Shown piece after piece: positions 44,704 to 53,800 of a DNA stretch of 64,000 nt. The position numbers and the translations under genes are program-made. The notes beneath the pieces are model-generated. The model worked only from the letters and a program-made list of their open reading frames with translations, searched no databases and had not been told where the DNA came from. Numbering within the stretch: the first letter of the stretch is position 1; each line of letters opens with the position of its first letter. Source of the stretch: Faucicola sp902506225 (GTDB lineage: Bacteria > Pseudomonadota > Gammaproteobacteria > Pseudomonadales > Moraxellaceae); contig LR733345.1 of assembly GCA_902506225.1 (NCBI GenBank), positions 2,356,001 to 2,420,000 on the forward strand, written 5' to 3'.

Positions 44704-46296
44704 TTAGTAGTAGCCTAATAACTTCCACCACACGAGACCGACCACTAGCCATAACAGTGAGTTCACGATACTCATGACAAAGCCGGCTTTCCACCATTCA
44801 CCCAATGTGGCAAAGCCAGAACTGAAAATCACGGGCGCTGTACCTGTCGCATAATGGGTCAAACTCATCATAATATTACCGGCTGATGCCAAAATCAGTG
44901 CATACAGTAGCGGTGGCGCACCCAACGCCAGACCCACCCCATAAAATGCGGCAAACATTGCGGTGATGTGTGCCGTGGTACTGGCAAAGAAGTAATGGGT
45001 GTACAGATAGACCAAGGTTAAAATCGCACACGCACCGACCCAACCAATGCCCAAATGACCAATACCGGTTTGGATATTGGTGGCAAACCATTTGATTAAG
45101 CCCAATTTATCCAAAAACGTTGCCATCATTACCAACGCACCAAACCATACAATCGTATCCCATGCTGATTTTTGCTTCAGCACATCATCCCACGTTAGCA
45201 CGCCTGAGAGTAATAGCAAGCTTAAACCAATCAATGCCGCTGTGGTCGCATCGACACTAAATGCCTCACCCAAAATCATCGCTGGTATATTCGCCCACAA
45301 TATCAACATCAGCGCAAAAACGCCTAACATAATTTTTTCGTCTTTATGAATCGGGCCTAACGCTTTTAGATTTTCTTTGGCAAATTCAGTTGCGTTCGGT
45401 GTGGTTTTTATTTCCGGTGGATACAGTTTATAAATCACCAATGGCATCACTAGCAGACACACCACACCGGGGACAAACATCGCTACCGCCCACGTTGTCC
45501 AGCTTAAATGAATTTGTTGACCGGTTAATTTACCCACGAGTTCAACGACCAATGGATTGGGTGCTGTTGCTGTGATAAACATGCCCGAGGTAATGGGGTT
45601 AGCATTATAATTCACTAAGGACAAATAACGACCCACACGGTTTTGGGTATTGTTCTCGACATCCGACCCTAAAGAGTGCGAAATCGCCTTCATAATCGGG
45701 TGAATAATACCACCGCCGCGCGCGGTATTTGATGGGGTAATCGGTGCTAAGACCAGTTCTGCCAACACGAACGAATAGCCGATGCCCAAAGTCTTTTTAC
45801 CAAATATCGAGATAAAATAATAACCAATACGCTTACCCAACCCTGTCTTGGTCAACCCATACGAAATCATGACCGCAATACCAATCAGCCAAATTAGCGT
45901 ACTCGATAAACTCGATAAGGCATCTTTGACTGCGACTGCCGGCTTATCACTGGTCACGCCTGTCAAAGCAACGACTGCCATAGACAGCATGGCTAACGCA
46001 CCAATTGGCATCGCTTTACCAATAATTGCCGCAATTGTACCGATAAATATCGCTAGCAAATGCCAAGCTTCTGGCTTAACGCCTTCGGGTACGGGAATCA
46101 CAAACCAAATAATCAGTGTCAATACCACGGCAATCGCCATCGGAATTGGCGCAAAGCCTAATCCTGTACTGCGATGTTCATCCGGTACAGGCGTCGTTGT
46201 ATTGGGTAATGGCGTTGTCTTAGGCGCTTCAGTTATCTTGGGTGGTTCAGTTGGTGGTGTGGATGGTGAAGAATTGGGCTTATCAGGCAATGACAT
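44704..46296 (-). CDS. DASS/SLC13-family dicarboxylate or anion transporter
   Basis: About 530 residues from the ATG at 46296, which has a perfect GGAGGT site. The frame is open 26 codons further, but that part is IS982 sequence. A Pro/Thr-rich cytoplasmic N-terminus is followed by about 12 membrane segments with the family Ser-Asn-Thr motif APITPSNTARGGGIIHP and, near the C-terminus, FASTTAHITAMFAAFYG. Closest in kind to the 2-oxoglutarate/malate and citrate/succinate antiporters. IS982 remnants lie on both sides, so its native promoter may be lost. Confidence 0.87.
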   Translation of the reverse strand: MSLPDKPNSSPSTPPTEPPKITEAPKTTPLPNTTTPVPDEHRSTGLGFAPIPMAIAVVLTLIIWFVIPVPEGVKPEAWHLLAIFIGTIAAIIGKAMPIGALAMLSMAVVALTGVTSDKPAVAVKDALSSLSSTLIWLIGIAVMISYGLTKTGLGKRIGYYFISIFGKKTLGIGYSFVLAELVLAPITPSNTARGGGIIHPIMKAISHSLGSDVENNTQNRVGRYLSLVNYNANPITSGMFITATAPNPLVVELVGKLTGQQIHLSWTTWAVAMFVPGVVCLLVMPLVIYKLYPPEIKTTPNATEFAKENLKALGPIHKDEKIMLGVFALMLILWANIPAMILGEAFSVDATTAALIGLSLLLLSGVLTWDDVLKQKSAWDTIVWFGALVMMATFLDKLGLIKWFATNIQTGIGHLGIGWVGACAILTLVYLYTHYFFASTTAHITAMFAAFYGVGLALGAPPLLYALILASAGNIMMSLTHYATGTAPVIFSSGFATLGEWWKAGFVMSIVNSLLWLVVGLVWWKLLGYY

Positions 46297-46330
46297 GGGG
46301 TACCTCCATCGTTCAATAAACAAAAAAATC

Positions 46331-46374
46331 TTAACCTGAATTCGACATAAGAAAGGATAAAAAAAGAAGTCCAA
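46331..46374 (+). mobile_element. IS982 left-end fragment
   Basis: ACCTGAATTCGACATAAG followed by AAAGGATAAAAAAAGAAGTCC is the same terminus as at 35.8 kb, in plus orientation, cut after about 43 bp by a miniature IS3. Confidence 0.8.
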
Positions 46375-46590
46375 TGAACTGTACTGGAATTGTCGGCCAC
46401 AAATTATCTTGAGTCACGCAGCATAGCCTGACGGAATTAATGAACAATAGTAGATGTTTTCTACGTCAATAGCCGACAAATACCCGTTAGTAGTCGACGG
46501 CTATTTTCTTAACTTCTGTTGGGTTTTTTTTGCTTTCCATAAGGGTATTGTCTCAGAGTTTTAGGTCTCCGACAATCCCGAGACGGTTCA
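46375..46590. mobile_element. 216-bp internally deleted IS3 derivative
   Basis: Left about 110 bp (TGAACTGTACTGG..., including a segment nearly identical to the 3' end of the orfB region at 43115-43155) joined to the right about 100 bp (…CTTAACTTCTGTTGGG… to GAGACGGTTCA) of the element at 43081-44475. Both terminal repeats are kept, the coding body is gone. Structurally a MITE that the parent transposase could move. Confidence 0.8.
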
Positions 46591-46639
46591 TACAAAGTTC
46601 GGATCAAACAGCATAGATCACTTTTTTGTTGCCCAATGA

Positions 46640-47431
46640 TTATCTAAATACCATACCGCCATCGGTCAAAATAGTTTGACCCGTAATATAGTTGGCATCA
46701 TCAGAAGCTAAAAATGATACTAAATTTGCTACATCTTCAGGTTCCTCTGGTCTTCCGACTAAAATACCCTGTGTAAATTCTTTCCACGCTTGTTTTGGCT
46801 CATAACCTTTATGTTTGACAAATGCCGCATCAATTCGCTCCCACATAGGGGTATCAGCCACCCCAGGACAATAGGCATTTACACGAATATTATATTGGGC
46901 TAATTCTTTAGCAGTTGAGTGGGTAAATGAACGTACTGCGTGTTTAGTGGCGCTATATAAGCTTAGCATTTCATATGACTCATGTCCTGCAATACTACAA
47001 GCATTGATAATCTTACTCACGTTGTTTTGTTTTTTCATCTGCTCGGCGGCTGCTTGCGTGCCAAACACCACGCCTTTGATATTCACATTCATTACACGGT
47101 CAAGCTCTTTTTCTTCAATTTCTAAAAACGGCTCAACCGACTCCACCCCTGCGTTATTGACAAACACGTCAACCTGCCCAAAGGCTTTCACCGCTTCTTC
47201 GATAAGGCGAAATTGGTCGGCACGTTTTGACACATCGCCCACCACCGTGATGCTTTCATACCCTGCTTTGTCAAATTCGGCTTTGGCTTTTTTTAGATTA
47301 TCTTCGCTGATGTCGTGTAGCACCACTCGAAAACCATCTTTGGCAAGACGAGTCGCAATGGCATTACCCAGACCCCCTGCCGAACCTGTTATGACTGCAA
47401 CTTTTGCATTGGATTTTGTAGATCTAGTCAT
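46640..47431 (-). CDS. budC: Short-chain dehydrogenase, diacetyl/acetoin reductase-like
   Basis: 263 residues, classical SDR. Cofactor motif TGSAGGLGNAIA, NNAGVESVEPF, catalytic Ser in INACSIAGH and YSATKHAV (Tyr-Lys pair). The segment YCPGVADTPMWERID is typical of BudC/Ydj-type enzymes that reduce diacetyl to acetoin or interconvert acetoin and 2,3-butanediol. Monocistronic, between IS remnants. The exact substrate is inferred. Confidence 0.8.
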   Translation of the reverse strand: MTRSTKSNAKVAVITGSAGGLGNAIATRLAKDGFRVVLHDISEDNLKKAKAEFDKAGYESITVVGDVSKRADQFRLIEEAVKAFGQVDVFVNNAGVESVEPFLEIEEKELDRVMNVNIKGVVFGTQAAAEQMKKQNNVSKIINACSIAGHESYEMLSLYSATKHAVRSFTHSTAKELAQYNIRVNAYCPGVADTPMWERIDAAFVKHKGYEPKQAWKEFTQGILVGRPEEPEDVANLVSFLASDDANYITGQTILTDGGMVFR

Positions 47432-47703
47432 TATGATTCCTTATTGGTGAAAAAAATTAAAAAATACATGGTATCAAAAAGCGCTATCTTTTGAGTATAA
47501 CAAACGTTGTAGCAATAATTTCAGCAAAATTGTTTGGGGTAAGTAATGTTTTTTTTTACAAAGCGTAAAAGCCTGTTAGATATGATAATATTGCTAAGAC
47601 TAACTTTATCGGCAAGATTTTTAATTCAGATTTTTTCCGAAAATTCAATCGTTTTATTAGAGGGCGTTCAAAACTCTGTGTCAGCTAAATTAAAGTTTAA
47701 TTA
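47432..47703. other. Spacer with a possible IS256-type end
   Basis: No gene. A stretch near 47657-47690 (GGGCGTTCAAAACTCTGTGT) resembles the terminal repeats of some IS256-family elements, with no body attached. Confidence 0.4.
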
Positions 47704-47760
47704 GGAGTCAGCACAGAATTCGGACCATATACGGTGGTAAGTACATTTGTTGAGTTTTTA
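47704..47760. mobile_element. Solo end of the CAGCACAGAATTCGG element family
   Basis: GGAGTCAGCACAGAATTCGG followed by ACCATATACGGTGGTAAGTA matches the left end of the 31874-32258 element. No right end is seen nearby. The next related end, in opposite orientation, is at 58780. Confidence 0.65.
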
Positions 47761-47946
47761 ATCGATAGTGATGAGTTTTACTCACCCTCAAAGCAACCTA
47801 TGGTAAACATATATTTTCCACGGATTTTTTATTTTTTTAAAAGCGAACCTTTTTACTGTATTAAGTTGCTCTATCAAGTCTGAATATAGAAAAGTATTTA
47901 ACATAATCAAAGTTGGGCGAAGCAAAATTCAGATGTTCCGTATCGT

Positions 47947-48804
47947 TCAATTATTTTTAATCTCTAAACGATTAACTAAAAATGCCATAAGTTTTTTATA
48001 TTTGCTTTCAGAAAATTCATTTTTATAAATCAAATCAAATACTGAATAAAACAAGTTCTTCAATAAATCCCTTGAAAACAATATCATCAAAAACGCAGGG
48101 ATTATAACGAATAAAGAAAGAAGGAAAATTGAATAAAAGTTAATAATTAACTGTTCAATAACAGGTTCAGGGTCATTAAATTTGTAAAGATTAAATAGCA
48201 GAACGCCTACCAATGCTAATAAAGCTGTGGCACCTCCCATAATTCTTGCTTTGGCATCGGAATTATAGATGTACTTGGTCCATTGAAATTTATAAGCAGA
48301 AGGATAAGCTTCCCGCCATTTACGCCATTCCTCAAATTTTTTAATAACATCGCTAGTTTGATAATTTTTTCCAAATTTGCGTTGTAACCAATCTTCTTGA
48401 GCTTCAGTGATACTATAGAAATTTGTTTGATAACATCTATTGTATCTTTCTGCAATATTTTTTTCATGTCGATTTAAAATCATTGGATGCAAAATTATTG
48501 CTGGCATATAACATATAAAAAGCAAAATATTACTGACTTGAGAAGAATCATGAAACTTAAAAGTAGCAAAAACTGCACCCGCCATGAATATAACAAATAG
48601 AATGACAAGTATTGCATCTTTCCAAGATAGATTCCGATATGAATAAAAATTATCATAAAATTCATTAATTAAAGGAATAACCTTATTTTTCATATAACGC
48701 CTGGATTTTTTACGAACAGGGCTGTTATGAACTGAATTAAGTGTAATAACAGGACTAAAACTAGTTGATGCTACAGGAATGAACTGAAGCTGAGACAGAG
48801 TCAT
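47947..48804 (-). CDS. Hypothetical membrane protein
   Basis: 285 residues with four hydrophobic segments, near residues 64-84 (VILFVIFMAGAVFATF), 92-108 (LLFICYMPAIILHPMIL), 190-210 (GGATALLALVGVLLFNLY) and 222-245 (FYSIFLLSLFVIIPAFLMIL), separated by charged cytoplasmic stretches. I do not recognise the family. Low GC and its place beside the RT/KAP locus, but on the opposite strand, suggest cargo rather than core chromosome. It could contribute to that system, though nothing shows this directly. Confidence 0.6.
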   Translation of the reverse strand: MTLSQLQFIPVASTSFSPVITLNSVHNSPVRKKSRRYMKNKVIPLINEFYDNFYSYRNLSWKDAILVILFVIFMAGAVFATFKFHDSSQVSNILLFICYMPAIILHPMILNRHEKNIAERYNRCYQTNFYSITEAQEDWLQRKFGKNYQTSDVIKKFEEWRKWREAYPSAYKFQWTKYIYNSDAKARIMGGATALLALVGVLLFNLYKFNDPEPVIEQLIINFYSIFLLSLFVIIPAFLMILFSRDLLKNLFYSVFDLIYKNEFSESKYKKLMAFLVNRLEIKNN

Positions 48805-48888
48805 AGATTTACTCCTTGATTTCGGGCAATAAGAAACTTTGAAATATTATTAAAATAATCAATATTTTTTTATTTGTATAGGTATTAG

Positions 48889-48923
48889 AAACAATAAACG
48901 ACAATTAATGTCGTTTATTGTTT
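48889..48923. terminator. 15-bp perfect hairpin insulating the RT locus
   Basis: AAACAATAAACGACA / TGTCGTTTATTGTTT with a 5-base loop (ATTAA), followed by Ts on the plus strand. Either a bidirectional terminator or a protein-binding dyad between the membrane-protein gene and the retron-like transcript. Confidence 0.6.
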
Positions 48924-48983
48924 TAGCTTTCAATTATCAATTAATACTGGTCACTATTAACAATAAGCAGAGCATCTATCACT

Positions 48984-49048
48984 ATATCAATTATTTTTTG
49001 ACTGATAGTAAAAAAATAATTGATATTTTAAAAATTCATTATTATAAT
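48984..49048 (+). promoter_or_regulatory. Consensus promoter overlapped by 16-bp inverted repeat
   Basis: -35 TTGATA (49020-49025), 17-bp spacer, -10 TATAAT (49043-49048). A perfect inverted repeat, ATATCAATTATTTTTT (48984-48999) and its complement ending at 49026, covers the -35 box, so a bound dimer would block RNA polymerase. The XRE protein encoded downstream is the obvious candidate. The start of transcription should be near 49055. Confidence 0.75.
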
Positions 49049-49054
49049 GAGTCC

Positions 49055-49336
49055 ATGACAGGATGAACCATCCTGATGTTTCTTCAAACAGAACAATCCT
49101 CAGTTGAACGAGTAACGTGGTATCTTTTAGATATCGATTACAGTTTTTATTGTAATCTGAGTTGGGGCACACACCTCAGCGACCAGTGCGAAGCAACCTT
49201 AGCCCTTTTCATTGTGGCTAATACAACTGGTAAACAAAAAGGTAGAGTAACCTGCGTTATCCATGGCATTTCAATTCGGTTCGACATTGTTTTGACAACT
49301 GGTGCAATCTCGCACCGATTGTACAGGATAATTCCT
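49055..49336 (+). ncRNA. Structured leader, candidate retron msr-msd RNA
   Basis: About 280 nt without a credible gene, directly behind the promoter. Hairpins visible by eye: CAGGATG-AAC-CATCCTG (49059-49075), TATCT-TTT-AGATA (49121-49133), GATTACA-8 nt-TGTAATC (49136-49157), CTGAG...CTCAG (49157-49179), TTAGCC-11 nt-GGCTAA (49199-49221), GGTGC-6 nt-GCACC (49301-49316). Retron RTs are normally preceded by such an RNA. I could not fix the pairing a1/a2 arms or the branching guanosine, although AGC trinucleotides occur at 49178-49180 and 49201-49203. Confidence 0.5.
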
Positions 49337-49576
49337 ATGTGTTACTCACACGTTAGTTTGAAGAAGGCTATCGAAACCCTAAAAGCGTTGCAGATAGAAA
49401 CACATGATGCTATGGATGACAGTCATCGTGAGCGTTTTAAACAGGCAATTAAAGACTTAGAGGGCTGTGAACAACAGCAAAAAGCGGTTAGTTCATTAGA
49501 GATTTTAAGGATTTTGGGGCAAATGCTAAATTTCGTTCCGAGTATTGAACGGATTATTAGTAACTTGCCCATGTAG
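49337..49576 (+). CDS. Small hypothetical protein in RT locus
   Basis: 79 residues from ATG 49337 (MCYSHVSLKKAIETLKALQI...ERIISNLPM), preceded by AGGAT. The frame is open 260 bp further upstream, but that overlaps the structured leader and is rejected. Helical, charged, no known domain. Could be an accessory factor of the RT system. Confidence 0.5.
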   Translation: MCYSHVSLKKAIETLKALQIETHDAMDDSHRERFKQAIKDLEGCEQQQKAVSSLEILRILGQMLNFVPSIERIISNLPM

Positions 49577-49650
49577 CCTAACCCGCTCTACCTATGACAG
49601 CAGGTTACTTTTATTCAATTTCCAAAATTTCACTATAATTGGTAACTGTT

Positions 49651-49929
49651 ATGAATATCGGTAAAGCGATTAAACTTTGTAGAACGCAAAAAGGTTTAAC
49701 AAGGACAGAGCTTTCAAAAGATGCAGATATTTCAATTTCTTATCTATCACTACTTGAACAGGGTAAACGAGACCCTAGCCTTTCTACCGTAGAAAAACTC
49801 AGCAATGCGTTAAACATTCCTTTAAGTATTCTCGTGTTTCTAGCCTCTGATAAAACAGAACTCAGCAAAGAATTGACTGACCAATTGTCATCATTGGCAC
49901 TATCATTGATGGACAGCCAAGATGGCTGA
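49651..49929 (+). CDS. XRE-family repressor of the RT operon
   Basis: 92 residues: Cro/CI helix-turn-helix (LTRTELSKDADISISYLSLL, then GKRDPSLSTVEKLSNALNIP) and a short C-terminal helix. The ATG at 49651 is preferred over the TTG at 49639. It overlaps the RT gene by 8 bp (stop within the RT start region), so the two are translated together. Likely binds the inverted repeat over the -35 box. HTH proteins are also standard partners in some retron types. Confidence 0.85.
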   Translation: MNIGKAIKLCRTQKGLTRTELSKDADISISYLSLLEQGKRDPSLSTVEKLSNALNIPLSILVFLASDKTELSKELTDQLSSLALSLMDSQDG

Positions 49930-50857
49930 ATTTGCCTATCCACATAGACCGATAGCAAGTTTAGAGAAATTGGCTATCGTACTTGATACCACAGTAGCCG
50001 AGTTAGACTTTTTGAGTCAAAATGCCAATAACTTTTATTTTAAGGTAAAGTCAATTCAAAAGGCTGACGCCTCATATAGAGATACCTACGACGTTAGAGA
50101 TAGATTAAAAACCATTCATGCCAAAATTGTTAAAAATTTCCTTAGAATTATTGATTACCCTGATTATATACAAGGCGGGGTGCCACATAGAGACTATCTA
50201 TCGAATACGGCTATGCACACAGCAAAGCAGGTGGTGATTAGCGAAGATATCACCAATTTTTTCTCAAGTGTTAGTTGTACTATCATTTATCAAGTGTGGA
50301 GCCGTTTTTTTAAATTTGCTCCCGTGGTTTGTGAGTGTTTAACAAACTTGGTCACTTATCAAGGCTTTTTAGTGCAAGGGGCTAAAACCAGTGGTTATTT
50401 GTGTAATTTAATTTTCTGGAATAGGGAACAGTTTCTAGTTGATACCTTGGCAAGTCAAGGTTTTACTTATTCTCGATTTGTTGATGATATTTCAATCTCT
50501 AGTCCAAAAGTTATTACCTCTGAGCATAAAACTGAGGTAATAGCAAAAACTTATGGGATGTTACAGAGCTGTGGCGTTAAGCCAAATCGAAAAAAACATC
50601 ATATTATGTCCAAAGGCTCTTCTCAAAAGGTGCATCGGGTGAATGTTGTATCTAATAAACCAACCTTTGATAAAAAAGAACGGAATGCGATTCGAGCGGC
50701 AGTTCATGAATGTGAAATGAATTTCTCTAAGTCCAAATCATCGTCAGAGTATGAAAAACTTTTTAATACCACAATGGGCAGAGTCCAGAAGATAAAACGC
50801 TTACATATAGAGGAAGCGAATAAACTTTTGGCTAGATTACAAAAGATTAAACCGTAG
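49922..50857 (+). CDS. Retron-like reverse transcriptase, divergent
   Basis: 311 residues. RT landmarks in order: an NAxxH-like NTAMH (96-100), motif A SEDITNFFSS with Asp109, motif B VQGAKTSGYLCN (151-162), catalytic FVDD (186-189; Asp188-Asp189), then GVKPNRKKHHIMS and QKVHRVNVVSNKP, the position where retron RTs carry VTG, here VHR. Short length, the N-terminal HTH partner and the structured RNA upstream all fit retrons. The changes FVDD, AKTSG for APTSP and VHR for VTG mark it as an unusual lineage. An Abi/DRT-type RT is the alternative. Confidence 0.82.
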   Translation: MAEFAYPHRPIASLEKLAIVLDTTVAELDFLSQNANNFYFKVKSIQKADASYRDTYDVRDRLKTIHAKIVKNFLRIIDYPDYIQGGVPHRDYLSNTAMHTAKQVVISEDITNFFSSVSCTIIYQVWSRFFKFAPVVCECLTNLVTYQGFLVQGAKTSGYLCNLIFWNREQFLVDTLASQGFTYSRFVDDISISSPKVITSEHKTEVIAKTYGMLQSCGVKPNRKKHHIMSKGSSQKVHRVNVVSNKPTFDKKERNAIRAAVHECEMNFSKSKSSSEYEKLFNTTMGRVQKIKRLHIEEANKLLARLQKIKP

Positions 50858-50866
50858 GTACTATGA

Positions 50867-53800
50867 ATGTCGAATAATAACAATAACTATTCTTTTGAAA
50901 TATTATCAGATACCGTATCTGATAGAGACTTATTTGAACATAAGACACATGAAAAAAGTGCGGATGTGTTGTATGAAGTCGTAAAAAAATCTCAGAATAT
51001 GGATATTACTATCGGATTAGAAGGTGTTTGGGGTTCTGGAAAATCAACTGTTATCAATATGTTTAAAAATAAGGTCATGCAAGATAACAAAGATGTCTTA
51101 TTTTTTATGTTTGATACTTGGGCTCACAAAGATGATCCTTTGAGAAAGATTTTTTTAGAATCTTTAATTCAAGACTTAAAATCTAAAAATCAAGAAATAA
51201 AACCTGGCCTAGACAAAATACATAAAGAAATTTTAGGAAAAGTCAAAACAATTGACATCACTGCTCATAAAACAGTATCGCCATTAGGAAAATACTTAGC
51301 TTTTTCAGCTTTTCTAATTCCATTAGGTACGGCAATTTTAAAATATTGGGAGAGTCATCTTTCTGTCTTAATTATAGGTTCTTTACTCATTTCTGCTCCA
51401 TTACTTGTACTTCTGTATTGGATGATTTGGGGTGATGAAATTATTATTGAACAAAATTCAACTAAATCTATTAGGAAAAAGAATTGGGATTTTTTCACCA
51501 AAGAATCTACAGAAACTATTCGCCAAGACATCAATGAACAAGGCGAAAAAACCTCTATTGAGTTTCAACAATTATTTGAAAGAATTATTAACAGTGCTAA
51601 GACTGAATATGGTATTAAACATATCATTATTGTGATAGATAATCTTGACCGTGTTGATCCTGAACAAGCTAAAAGTGTATGGTCAACATTACAAACATTT
51701 TTTCAATCACGTTCATTATCAGATCAACCAAACGTAGTAAAGCATATAGTCCAATTTATCGTCCCTTACGATAAGAAAGGATTTGCCTCTATTTGGGATA
51801 AAGAAAATGAGGATAGTGAGTCTGCGATTTCATTCCTGGATAAATGCTTTCAAGTCAGAGTAGAAATTCCCCAACCTATTATGTCAGGTTGGTTGAGCTA
51901 CTGCCAAAATGCTATGGAAAAAGCTTTAATAGGATGGGGAGAGAATGATAAAAATAGCATATTAGCAGAATATAGTAGAATCATTTCGAATAAAAACTTG
52001 ACACCAACACCGAGAAACATGCGAGCTTGGATTAATCAGGTTGCCATTAATGGCTTTAAATGGCAGGGTGCATTCACACCTAAATCTATTGCAGTATATT
52101 CATATTTAAGACTGCAATATGATGAACAGAAAATCAAACAGTTTTTGCTAGAAAACGAACAAGCAAAGCTTTTAGTAGATGATGTAGAAACCACTTATGA
52201 ATTAGCAGGACAATTATTTGGTGTCAGAAAAGAAGTTGGAACTGAGCTTTTATTGAAAGATAGCATCAAATTAGCAATACAAGAAGCAAAAGACTCAACC
52301 ATAAAATCCTTGATAGAGGCTCACAAGCAGGTTTTTTGGTTAACTTGGGAAAATAATTTTAGAGAATTTATCGACAACAATAGTGATTTCAAGTCACGAG
52401 CGATTGTTGATTTAACTAATTATATTAATCGAGAATTAGAAGGAAACCCTGGCAAGCTTCAAAATTTCAATCAAGCTCTATTGTTAAAATGGCATGAGAT
52501 TAAAACTGATGAATGGGTTCTAAATGATGAGTTTCACTACAGTGATACATTAGCGTTGGTGATAAGTTCTTTAGGTGATAATCAACAGTTCAATTGGCTT
52601 AATAATTCTTTGAGAGCTTTATCAAAACAATTTTTGGGTAATCTTGATAATATAAAAAATAATGACCCTATGCGTGAATATAGAGGGTTAATAGATTTGG
52701 CCAAAAATTCCTTAAATTTTAAAGTTAGTAATTATTTCGTTTTTGAAGATAAGAGTGAATGGAGTAAGTGGCTTTCTTTACAACAAAAGTTTACTACAAT
52801 CTTTAAAGAATTTTTACCTAGTAAAGAAGCATTCCAAAAATGGATAACAGAAATATTTTCTAATCCGAATGCTTTAGATAAAGAAGGGCTTCAATTACTA
52901 ATCAACTCTTTGCCATATTTGGAAGAAGTGAGCTATTGGGCATCTGCTAATACCGAGTTACAAAAATTCTTCCAAAAAGATGTAAATAGTAGGGAGCGTA
53001 ATAATGATTTGGTGTATGAGCTAACTTTTGCACTGCTCGTAAAATTTAATTTCTTGGAAGTTCAGAAGATACTTAAAGAAAATCCATATTATAATCAGGT
53101 ATTACAAAATGAAGATATCGAGCAAGTACCTTCGCTTAACTTTTTGACTGCTTTAATATTTAAATCAGAATTACAAAAACATACAGCAAACGTTAAAACA
53201 GAAAATAAAACCTTCTGGAGTACAGCGTCTGAAGAAAATATTAATAAAACAATGACTTTCTTGAAAAAGTATAATGCCTTATTCTTGATAGCTATCCTAG
53301 CTCAAGATTTAACTAATAAGCAGGCTTTAGAAATATTATTAAAAAAATCAGATGCGGCTTTGTTTGATCAGAAATCACAAGCGATATATTATTTAAATTC
53401 TTATACCAAAGATATGAAAGATGAGGATGAGATTCATAATTTTGTGAATAAAGTTCTAATTCATTCACCAATAAATCCAACAGTCCAAGATGATTTTGAA
53501 AGTAGTCCTGTCCAATTCAGTCCAGTTATGCTCCTGATTTTACAACAGGGTGATGAAACTAATAGAGATAGAGTAATTTATATCATCTCAAAAATAACAA
53601 AAGAAACATGGATTAAAAACCTAGATGACCAAAAAGAGTTATTAAAGTTAATAAAAAACCCTGTAAAACTTGACCATAAATTTAGTGATGCGTTTTATTA
53701 CTGGTTTGGCAAAATGCTTGAGAACGAAGATAAAGAGCAATTTATTGTTTGGCAAACTATTATGAATAATCACGACTATGTCATGGATAGACACACTAAA

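Noticed and set aside
44480..46374. A longer DASS protein starting at 46374.
   Set aside because: The extra 26 codons are IS982 terminal sequence, and the ATG at 46296 has a perfect GGAGGT.
49077..49336. N-terminal extension of the small protein at 49337, making a 166-residue product.
   Set aside because: It runs through the hairpin-rich leader, begins within about 25 bases of the expected transcript start without a ribosome-binding site, and has no protein-like pattern. The ATG at 49337 has AGGAT before it.
49922..50857. Group II intron or diversity-generating retroelement RT.
   Set aside because: Too short for an intron maturase, no intron domains V/VI or VR/TR repeats nearby, and an HTH partner instead.
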